Part shown: piece by piece, positions 57,825 through 64,000 of the stretch | How the letters are laid out: every line of letters begins with the position of its first letter | How positions within the stretch are numbered: the first letter of the stretch is position 1 | Assembly (NCBI RefSeq): GCF_006094695.1 | Contig: NZ_CP035103.1 | Span: 434,001 to 498,000 of the forward strand | DNA from: Kocuria rosea | GTDB lineage: Bacteria; Actinomycetota; Actinomycetes; Actinomycetales; Micrococcaceae | Length of the DNA: 64,000 bases | Reading direction: 5' to 3' | Notes under the pieces: model-generated | The model's input: only the letters and a program-made list of their open reading frames with translations | What the model was told of the DNA's origin: nothing | Database searches by the model: none | Position numbers and translations under genes: made by a program

Positions 57825-58907
57825 TTGGAACCGATTGTCGTAGGACTACTGGGCATCACCCACCCGCACGCCTCCGCGCGGGTCCGTGCCCTCCGGGAGA
57901 TCGATGGGGTCGAGGTGGTGGCCGCCGCCGACGACGACTCGCGGCTGAACTACTTCACCGACAAGTACGACATGGAGGCCCGCAGTGTGGAGGCCGTGCT
58001 CCAGGACGAGCGCATCAACGCGATCATGGTCCACTCCAAGAGCAAGGACATGGTCGCCCACGCGCTGCGCGCCCTGGAGGCCGGCAAGTCCGTGGTGGTG
58101 GAGAAGCCCGGCGGTGGCACGGTGGAGGACCTGGAGCGCCTGGCCGAGGCCGAGGCCCAGGCCGGGCCCGGGCAGGTCGTCCAGGTCGGCTACAACGTGC
58201 GCCTGGCCCAGTCGATCACCCGGGCCAAAGAGCTGATCGAGGCCGGGGTGATCGGGGAGGTCGTCACCGTCGCCGCCCGTGGTGCGGCCCTGGTGGGCGA
58301 GCACCGCACCGCGCACCTGAACCAGCCGGCGGACATGGGCGGGGTCCTGTGGATCCTGGGCTGTCACATGCTCGACTCCCTCGTGCACATGTTCGGTGCC
58401 CCCGAGTCCGTCAACGCCCGGGTGCACAAGTCCGCCCGCCTCTCGGATGAGACCAGCCGGGAGGACTCCGCGGCGGTGCTGCTGAACTACCCGGACATGT
58501 CCATGACCTTCAGCTTCGACGGCCACGATCCGCTCGAGTGGTTCGAGAGCTCCCGGATCACCGTCTACGGCACCGCCGGGATGATCGAGCTCGGCATCCT
58601 GCCCCAGAAGCTGCGGGTCTACGTGGAGAAGGACCGGGCCGGCTGGCCGGCCGGCTGGACCGAATGGACGCAGAGCTACTTCACACCGCCGTTCGCCCGC
58701 ACCGAGGCGAACAAGTTCTCCGAGCTGCCCGAGCTGGAGAACATCAGCAACTTCCACACCGAGATGCGCGGATGGGTCCAGAGCATCCGCACCGGAGCCC
58801 CGGTGGTGGCCCCGGTCGCCGACGCCCTGGCCGTGGCGCGCATCGTCAAGGCCTGCTACCGCTCCGAGAAGGACCGTGGAGCCTGCATCGAGGTGGCCAC
58901 GGCATGA
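57825..58907 (+). CDS. Gfo/Idh/MocA-family oxidoreductase 1
   Basis: This 360-aa NAD(P)-dependent dehydrogenase starts at a TTG with AGGAG 8 bases upstream (MEPIVVGLLGITHPHASARV). The frame extends further upstream without similarity. The N-terminal Rossmann part has GITHPHASARVRALREI and the catalytic-lysine motif VVEKPGGGT; the C-terminal alpha/beta part has GGVLWILGCHMLDSLVHMFG. The family oxidises sugars, inositols or glycosides at a ring carbon. It differs from the other two copies in the block after the EKP motif, so it probably acts on another substrate or step. Confidence 0.88.
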   Translation: MEPIVVGLLGITHPHASARVRALREIDGVEVVAAADDDSRLNYFTDKYDMEARSVEAVLQDERINAIMVHSKSKDMVAHALRALEAGKSVVVEKPGGGTVEDLERLAEAEAQAGPGQVVQVGYNVRLAQSITRAKELIEAGVIGEVVTVAARGAALVGEHRTAHLNQPADMGGVLWILGCHMLDSLVHMFGAPESVNARVHKSARLSDETSREDSAAVLLNYPDMSMTFSFDGHDPLEWFESSRITVYGTAGMIELGILPQKLRVYVEKDRAGWPAGWTEWTQSYFTPPFARTEANKFSELPELENISNFHTEMRGWVQSIRTGAPVVAPVADALAVARIVKACYRSEKDRGACIEVATA

Positions 58908-58927
58908 ACACGAAGAAAGAAGAGACC

Positions 58928-59800
58928 ATGAACCCTGACCTGATTGCCACCTGCTGGGTGAGTGCCGGCGACGCCGCCCCCATGCGCGGGGACGAGACCA
59001 GCCCCATCCCCCTGGCCGAGCGCATCACCGCCATCGCCCAGACCGGGTGGGCCGGCATCGGCCTGGTCCACGCCGACCTGGTGCAGGCCCGCGACACCAT
59101 CGGCTACCCCGAGCTCTCCCGGCTGATCCGCGAGGCGGGCATCGGCATCGTGGAGGTCGAGTTCCTCAACGAGTGGTGGACCACCGGGGCCGAGCGGGCA
59201 GCAGCCGATGCTTTGCGCGCCGATCTGTTCGAAGCCGCCACCGCCCTGGGGGCCCGGCACATCAAGGTCGGGGCGGGCATGACCGGCCAAAGCGGGCCTC
59301 TGCCGTTCGCGACGTTGGCCGACGCGTTCTCCGATCTGGCCGACGAGGCCGCCGACGCCGGGATCCGCCTGGCCCTGGAAGCCACCCCGTTCTCTCACCT
59401 GCGCACCACGCACGAGGCGGTGGAGGTCATCAACCAGGCCGACAACCCCGCCGCGGGCCTGCTGATCGACATCTGGCACACCTACCGGGGCGGGCTCTCC
59501 CACGACGACCTGTACAACGTGGTGCCGATCGAACGGGTCTACGCCGTGGAGATCGACGACGGGCTCGAGCAGATCGTCGGCACCGTCTTCGAGGACACGA
59601 TCAACAACCGCGCCTACTGCGGGGAAGGCGACTTCGACACCGCCACCTTCATCCAGCGCACCCTCGAGGCCGGCTACCAGGGCCCGTGGGGTGTGGAGAT
59701 CATCTCGGCCCAGCACCGCAGCAAGCCCCTCCTCGAGGGCCTGCGCTACGCCCACGAGACCGCTTTGAGCTCCTTCTCCCACGCCCTCCAGAAGATCTGA
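58928..59800 (+). CDS. Xylose isomerase-like TIM-barrel protein (sugar phosphate isomerase/epimerase, IolE/IolI type)
   Basis: This 290-aa protein belongs to the AP-endonuclease-2-like TIM-barrel family. Metal-binding acids are suggested by VEVEFLNEWW, LALEATPFSHL, LLIDIWHTYRGG, and GVEIISAQHR. Members include inosose dehydratase (IolE), inosose isomerase (IolI), sugar epimerases and the lyases that split oxidised glycosides by beta-elimination. The ATG at 58928 has AAGAAGAG upstream; an ATG at 58904 overlapping the previous stop (ATGA) is an alternative. Between Gfo/Idh genes, a dehydratase or lyase role on a keto intermediate is the best guess. Confidence 0.85.
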   Translation: MNPDLIATCWVSAGDAAPMRGDETSPIPLAERITAIAQTGWAGIGLVHADLVQARDTIGYPELSRLIREAGIGIVEVEFLNEWWTTGAERAAADALRADLFEAATALGARHIKVGAGMTGQSGPLPFATLADAFSDLADEAADAGIRLALEATPFSHLRTTHEAVEVINQADNPAAGLLIDIWHTYRGGLSHDDLYNVVPIERVYAVEIDDGLEQIVGTVFEDTINNRAYCGEGDFDTATFIQRTLEAGYQGPWGVEIISAQHRSKPLLEGLRYAHETALSSFSHALQKI

Positions 59801-59994
59801 CCCGGCCCCACCCGGGCAGCTCCCCGCTCACCACACCCCGACAGGGAGACGGCGCGGGCAGGACGAGACCCGCGGCAGTCCGTGTCGCCGAATCCGCCGG
59901 GTGCTGGGCGCAGGTCCGCCTGCGCCCAGCACCCGGGCCTGCCCCGCGGCCCACACCCCAGCCTGACTCTCACTCTTTGACGAAAGGACACACC

Positions 59995-61026
59995 ATGTCC
60001 AACGACCGACGCCTGCGCCTGGCCCTGTTCGGCTCCGGGCGGATCGGGCAGGTCCACGCCCGCAACGTGGCCGCCAACCCCGACCTCGACCTGGTCCTGA
60101 TCGCCGACCCCTTCATCGACGCCGCCCAGCGTCTGGCGGCGCAGACCGGCGCGCGGGCCGTGCAGGACCCCGCAGAGGTCTTCGCCGAGCCAGGCCTCGA
60201 CGGGGTCATCATCGGCTCTCCCACCCCCACCCACGTCGACCTCATCACCCGTGCGGCCGCCCACGGGCTGGCCGTGCTGTGCGAGAAGCCCATCGACCTG
60301 GACATCGACACCGTCCGGGCCTGCCAGGAACAGATCAGCGGCCACACCGTGCCCATCATGCTCGGCTTCAACCGCCGCTTCGACCCCAATTTCGCCGAGG
60401 TCCGCGCCCGGGTGGAAGCCGGAGAGGTCGGGGCGCTGGAGCAGCTGATCATCACCAGCCGCGACCCCGCCCCGGCCCCGCGCGACTACATCGCCAGCTC
60501 CGGGGGCATCTTCCGGGACATGACCATCCACGACCTGGACATGGCCCGGTTCTTCGTCCCGGACATCGTGGAGGTCACCGCCGTGGGCGCCAACGTCTTC
60601 AGCGAGGAGATCAAGGAGCTCGACGACTACGACTCCGTCACCGTCACCCTGCGCGGCAGCGGCGGTGAGCTGATCACCATCATCAACTCCCGTCACTGCG
60701 CCTCCGGCTACGACCAGCGCCTGGAAGCCTTCGGCGCCACCGGCATGCTCACCGCCGGCAACGTCACCTCGACCACGGTGCGCAAGTCCGGTGCCACCGG
60801 GACCGAGGAAGCCGGCGCGTTCATGCCGTTCTTCCTCGAGCGCTACGGCCAGGCCTACCGGTCCGAACTGGACGCCTTCGCCCACTCCATCCGCACCGGC
60901 GCGCCCTGCTCACCCAGCTTCGACGACGGTGTCACCGCCCTGGTCCTGGCCAACGCCGCCGCCGAATCCGCGGCCACTGGCAAGAGCGTGACCGTGGCCC
61001 GGGCCGCCGCACCCAGCGCGGGCTGA
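59995..61026 (+). CDS. Gfo/Idh/MocA-family oxidoreductase 2, inositol 2-dehydrogenase-like
   Basis: This 343-aa dehydrogenase opens with the Rossmann motif LALFGSGRIGQVHARNVAANP, has the LCEKPIDLD lysine motif, GFNRRFDPNF and the active-site region SSGGIFRDMTIHDLDMARFF with the catalytic Asp and His. All are typical of inositol 2-dehydrogenase IolG and relatives. It oxidises a ring hydroxyl of a cyclitol or sugar with NAD+. AAAGGA lies 7 bases before the ATG. Gap to the previous gene is 194 bp, GC-rich, without a gene. Confidence 0.9.
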   Translation: MSNDRRLRLALFGSGRIGQVHARNVAANPDLDLVLIADPFIDAAQRLAAQTGARAVQDPAEVFAEPGLDGVIIGSPTPTHVDLITRAAAHGLAVLCEKPIDLDIDTVRACQEQISGHTVPIMLGFNRRFDPNFAEVRARVEAGEVGALEQLIITSRDPAPAPRDYIASSGGIFRDMTIHDLDMARFFVPDIVEVTAVGANVFSEEIKELDDYDSVTVTLRGSGGELITIINSRHCASGYDQRLEAFGATGMLTAGNVTSTTVRKSGATGTEEAGAFMPFFLERYGQAYRSELDAFAHSIRTGAPCSPSFDDGVTALVLANAAAESAATGKSVTVARAAAPSAG

Positions 61027-61106
61027 ACCGGCAGAACCCCTTTTTTCAGAGGCGCCCGTGTCACGGACGCCTTCCTGATCGACACGACGTGAGAGAAGAG
61101 AAAGAC

Positions 61107-62195
61107 ATGAAGACTTTGACCCTGGGGCTCGTCGGCGTCGGCCGGATCGGCCAGATGCACGCCCAGAACCTGCTGACCGTCCGGGACCAGGTCGCCGCCC
61201 GCGGCGTGCAGCTGGAGATCGTGCTCGCCGACGCCGACCCGCAGGCCGCCCGCCAGGTCGGTGACCGGCTGGGCCTGCGCGCCGCCGGCAGCCTCGAGGC
61301 GATGATCGGGGAGGGCATCGACGGGCTCATCATCGCCACCAACACCGCCACCCACCCCGATCTGATCCGCGCCGGGCTCGCCGCCGGGCTGCCGGTGTTC
61401 TGCGAGAAGCCCGTCTCCTCCGACGTCATCGGCGCGCTGCCCCTGCTCAAAGAGATCGAGGCCGCCTCCGGGGTCGTCCAGATCGGCCACCAGCGCCGCT
61501 TCGACGCGGGCTACCAGGAGGCCAAGCGCCGCTTCGAGGCCGGCGACCTCGGCTGGCTCCACAGCCTGCGGGCCGTGTCCGGGGACGCGTTCCCGCCCGC
61601 GGTGGAGTACCTGGCGAGCTCCGGGGGGATCTTCCGCGACATGAGCGTGCACGACTTCGACCTGATCCGCTGGCTGACCGGCCAGGAGATCGTCGAGGTC
61701 TACGCCCGCGGCACCAACAACGGGGACCCCGCCATCCGCGCGGTCGGTGACGTCGACACGGCCCAGGCCGTGCTCACCCTCGCCGACGGCACCCTCGCCA
61801 CGGCCGCGGCCACCCGCTACAACGGGGCCGGCCACGATGTCCGCCTCGACGTCCAGGGATCCAAGGACACCCTGGTCGCCGGCCTCGACGACCGCTCCGC
61901 GCTGCGCTCCGCCGAACCCGAGGTGAACTTCCCGGCCGGGAAAGCCCACGCGACCTTCGCCGAGCGGTTCGCCGACGCCTACGTGGCCGAGCTGGTCGCC
62001 TTCGTCGAACTCGTCCTGGGCGAACGCGAGAACCCGTGCACCCCCTTCGACGCCGTCGCCGCCTCCCTCGTGGCCGACGCCGCCCAGCTCTCCCTCACCC
62101 GGGGTGAGCCGGTGGCCGTCCCGTCGCTGCGCGCGGTCCTCGACGGCACAGCCGAACCGGTCCCCGCCGTCGACCTGGTCCCGGTCCCCGCCTGA
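61107..62195 (+). CDS. Gfo/Idh/MocA-family oxidoreductase 3, inositol 2-dehydrogenase-like
   Basis: This 362-aa paralog of the preceding gene has LGLVGVGRIGQMHAQNLL, VFCEKPVSSD, GHQRRFDAGY and SSGGIFRDMSVHDFDLIRWL, with the catalytic Asp/His kept. The ATG at 61107 has GAGAAGAGAAAG upstream; a GTG at 61089 is less likely. Two IolG-like enzymes in tandem suggest oxidation of two different positions or epimers of one substrate, for example a cyclitol. A perfect 13-bp hairpin ends the operon. Confidence 0.9.
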   Translation: MKTLTLGLVGVGRIGQMHAQNLLTVRDQVAARGVQLEIVLADADPQAARQVGDRLGLRAAGSLEAMIGEGIDGLIIATNTATHPDLIRAGLAAGLPVFCEKPVSSDVIGALPLLKEIEAASGVVQIGHQRRFDAGYQEAKRRFEAGDLGWLHSLRAVSGDAFPPAVEYLASSGGIFRDMSVHDFDLIRWLTGQEIVEVYARGTNNGDPAIRAVGDVDTAQAVLTLADGTLATAAATRYNGAGHDVRLDVQGSKDTLVAGLDDRSALRSAEPEVNFPAGKAHATFAERFADAYVAELVAFVELVLGERENPCTPFDAVAASLVADAAQLSLTRGEPVAVPSLRAVLDGTAEPVPAVDLVPVPA

Positions 62196-62540
62196 GAACC
62201 GCCCACCACAAGAACACCGTGAGGCGCCGCCCGGAGTGATCCCGGCGGCGCCTCACCGTCCTGCGCCACGGCCCCGCCCGGGCGGAAGACCAGCGCCAGC
62301 GCCCCGGTGGCGACACCCTCCCAGGCCGGCAAAAATCTCTTCCACTAATCCGTTGTCGGGGTGCGCGGTCGCCAGCAATTCAACGGGCACACCACCCGCC
62401 AGAGATTTTCCGTGCGCCTGCAAGTGAGGCGCTAATAGCCCGAGGAAATGATCGTGACGGAGACCCCTTTTCCTGCCGGACGCGGGGGCAGCCGCCACCC
62501 CGTCGTCAGTCGGCCTCCAGACAGGAGGCCAGAATTCGCC
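62196..62540. other. Intergenic region after the Gfo/Idh operon
   Basis: No gene is visible. The stretch holds the operon hairpin (62219-62256) and, around 62332-62409, a 9-bp inverted pair AAAATCTCT / AGAGATTTT separated by about 60 bp in more AT-rich DNA. Confidence 0.45.
62219..62256 (+). terminator. 13-bp hairpin terminator
   Basis: GTGAGGCGCCGCC (62219-62231) pairs exactly with 62244-62256, 24 bp past the last Gfo/Idh stop. Confidence 0.7.
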
Positions 62541-63164
62541 TCAATCCAAGAGGTGGAGTTCTTCCAACGCTGCGCGCAGGCTGACTGCGTCCGTGAATCG
62601 GAGTGCTGTGAAACCGAGTTCGTGCGCAGTGCGGACATTGCGAGGGGAATCATCAATGAACACGGTCTGGGTCGGCGTCAGCGCGAACCTTTCGATCAGC
62701 CGGTGAAAGATCGCCGGGTCCGGTTTGGCCAGCCCTTCCCGCCCGGAGACCATGATGGCTTCCAAGCGGTCGATCGTCGGGGCGCTGGTGGGGGCGTGAT
62801 GGAAGGTCTCCGTGGACCAGTTGGTCAAGCCCAGCAGCCTCAGGTCCCCGAGCTCCAGCTCACCCACGATGTCCGCAACCCCCACCACCGGACCGGTCAG
62901 GGAACGATCAAACCTCTCGTAGTACTGCCTCATCAGACCACCATGGTCCTGGCACTTCCCCGCGGCCAGGGCAATGATCTCCTCACAAGGCACACCACTA
63001 TCAGCCTTGGCGTTGAGCGAAAAGAAATCTGCATCCACGGCAAATCGATCCCATTGCTCCCGACTCATCCGGTCAGAAAAGGGAAGAAAAGGATCCCAGC
63101 CAACCATCACATTCCCAAGATCGAACACAACCGTAGTGTGTGACGCATGATGTGATTTCTTCAC
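62541..63164 (-). CDS. HAD-superfamily hydrolase, subfamily IA
   Basis: This 207-aa phosphatase-like protein has VVFDLGNVMVGWDP (nucleophile Asp), LLGLTNWSTETFHH (motif II Thr/Ser), GLAKPDPAIFHRL (Lys) and VFIDDSPRNVRTAHELG (acidic motif). Such enzymes dephosphorylate small metabolites or dehalogenate; the substrate is unknown. The frame starts MKKSHHASHTT; the region upstream is AT-rich. It is convergent with the Gfo/Idh operon and not obviously linked to it. Confidence 0.88.
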   Translation of the reverse strand: MKKSHHASHTTVVFDLGNVMVGWDPFLPFSDRMSREQWDRFAVDADFFSLNAKADSGVPCEEIIALAAGKCQDHGGLMRQYYERFDRSLTGPVVGVADIVGELELGDLRLLGLTNWSTETFHHAPTSAPTIDRLEAIMVSGREGLAKPDPAIFHRLIERFALTPTQTVFIDDSPRNVRTAHELGFTALRFTDAVSLRAALEELHLLD

Positions 63165-63446
63165 AAGGCAACCCTAAAATTCTCATTTTTCGCTGTCATA
63201 TCACGACACCACCCAGCATAGATGGGGCCCACGGCGGGCAAAAACGCGTTCTCCCTCTGGTCCAAAAATCGGGCCATACAGGTTTCGGGCACGAGGAGGC
63301 CCATCAGCAGCACGCGCTCCGGCCCTGCACTCATGGCCGATTGGCCGGCCCGTGGAGGAACGGCAGGCGATTGAGCTGGAGCAGCTGCGTCCGCTTTACA
63401 TATGGCCCGTTAGCGGCGGGCCGTGTTGCGGGGTTGGCCTACCGCG
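63165..63446. other. Intergenic region with repeat copy 5
   Basis: No credible gene in 282 bp between the HAD start and the amidase stop. Contains the dispersed repeat at 63393-63420. Confidence 0.5.
63393..63420 (+). repeat. Dispersed repeat, copy 5
   Basis: Core CTTTACATATGGCCCG followed by TTAGCGGCGGG, like copy 4 with one base fewer. It ends 26 bp from the amidase stop codon. Confidence 0.65.
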
Positions 63447-64000
63447 CTACAGGTTGCGTTGCCGGCAGCGGTCGTACGTGTCGGCCCAGGGTCGCAGCTT
63501 CTCGTAGGCGCCGCTGGCGGCCAGAACGTCACCGTCAGCGTACCGACGTCCCTGGATCTGCATGCCCACCGGCAGCTCGTCCACCAGCCCAGCAGGAATT
63601 GAAGCAGCCGGGTGGCCGGTGAAGTTGGTGAGGTAGGTCGGGCACCACCCGATGTACGGATCCACCTCCACGCCTTCCACCTCGGAGGGGCCGACGGTGG
63701 CCCCGGGCTCGTCCGCGTTGAGAACCGGCATCGCGCTGAGGGTCGGGCTGACCAGCAGATCGAAATCCGTGTAGACGGCCTGGATGGCGTCGCAGACGGC
63801 GGTGCGCATCACGTAGCCCTCGTTGAGCTCGGCCATCGACATGCCGTAGACGTGGTCGGCCCAGCGTAGGTATCCCTCCGGGAAGTCCTCGCGGTGATCA
63901 GCCAGGAGGTCCAGGCCGTTGCTCTTGAAGTTTTCGAAGGCGCCCACGTTGACCAGCATGATCTGTCGGCACCACAGGTCGCTGAGCTGGCGCTGGTCGT
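63447..64000 (-). CDS. Amidase signature family protein, C-terminal part
   Basis: The frame stays open to the edge of the window, so only about the last 184 residues are seen; an ATG at 63959 is internal. Segments DFDLLVSPTLSAMPVL, TYLTNFTGHPAASIPAG and LPVGMQIQGRRYADGDVL are the usual C-terminal landmarks of amidases that hydrolyse amides or of GatA-like proteins. The Ser-Ser-Lys catalytic part lies outside the window. Confidence 0.88.
   Translation of the reverse strand, partial: DQRQLSDLWCRQIMLVNVGAFENFKSNGLDLLADHREDFPEGYLRWADHVYGMSMAELNEGYVMRTAVCDAIQAVYTDFDLLVSPTLSAMPVLNADEPGATVGPSEVEGVEVDPYIGWCPTYLTNFTGHPAASIPAGLVDELPVGMQIQGRRYADGDVLAASGAYEKLRPWADTYDRCRQRNL

Noticed and set aside
57825..59800. 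C-glycoside deglycosidase (CarBC/DgpBC) system
   Set aside because: Those lyases need a small DUF6379-type partner beside the TIM-barrel subunit. No such gene is here, so the name was not given, although a related beta-elimination chemistry stays possible.
1..64000. CRISPR arrays, tRNA or rRNA genes, phage structural genes
   Set aside because: No regularly spaced direct repeats, no cloverleaf-like sequence and no capsid or tail genes were noticed when reading the window. A dedicated tRNA and CRISPR scan was not possible.

Overview
The window is GC-rich DNA with codon use, regulators and gene content typical of a high-GC Actinomycetota, most like the Micrococcaceae (Kocuria, Citricoccus, Arthrobacter relatives). 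The family assignment is inference from gene content only. No tRNA, rRNA or CRISPR array was recognised. Coding density is high. Every assignment comes from reading motifs and gene order by eye; no database search was run.

Region 1 (1-18,700) is a nitrate and nitrite respiration locus. A leftward operon narG-narH-narJ-narI-narK ends in a cytochrome P450. A divergent rightward operon carries moaA, moaD, mobA and a small mobA-linked gene for the molybdenum cofactor. Further leftward genes encode a flavin-binding PPOX-like protein, flavohemoglobin Hmp, a small cupin and a 919-residue protein that fuses a polytopic membrane domain, a blue-copper domain and a complete copper nitrite reductase (NirK). 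Nitrate can thus become nitrite (Nar) and then NO (NirK). No norB is present, so Hmp or the operon-linked P450 are the visible candidates for NO removal.

Region 2 (18,700-24,400) is mobile. Two 938-bp, apparently identical IS5-family copies in opposite orientation flank plasmid-partition remnants, a broken resolvase and a complete glutathione-independent formaldehyde dehydrogenase gene. A MerR/TipAS regulator and an amidohydrolase follow.

Region 3 (25,700-46,500) is accessory and catabolic. A lipoprotein plus 54-aa membrane protein module occurs twice, 19 kb apart. Between the copies lie a methyltransferase, uspA, an AGCS amino-acid symporter, and a GntR-controlled amine oxidase / DapA-like lyase / aldehyde dehydrogenase operon whose two control regions share an exact operator palindrome. 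There follow a truncated thiolase, a YhgE/Pip membrane protein with a divergent TetR, an IS30 element and a secreted toxin-like protein with a probable immunity partner. A frameshifted phage-type exonuclease abuts the second lipoprotein module.

Region 4 (47,000-62,300) is a catabolic island with two tandem-fused (double) IclR regulators. A leftward operon encodes maleylacetate reductase, an aldo/keto reductase, hydroxyquinol 1,2-dioxygenase and a sugar/inositol-type transporter. A rightward operon encodes three Gfo/Idh/MocA dehydrogenases and a xylose-isomerase-like TIM-barrel protein. An exact 13-bp operator sits in front of both operons in the same relative orientation. The set suggests that a cyclitol or an aryl glycoside is oxidised and cleaved or aromatised to hydroxyquinol, which is then ring-opened. 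The window ends with a HAD hydrolase and a partial amidase.

A short repeat with core CTTTACATATGGC occurs five times, always on the + strand and always between genes.
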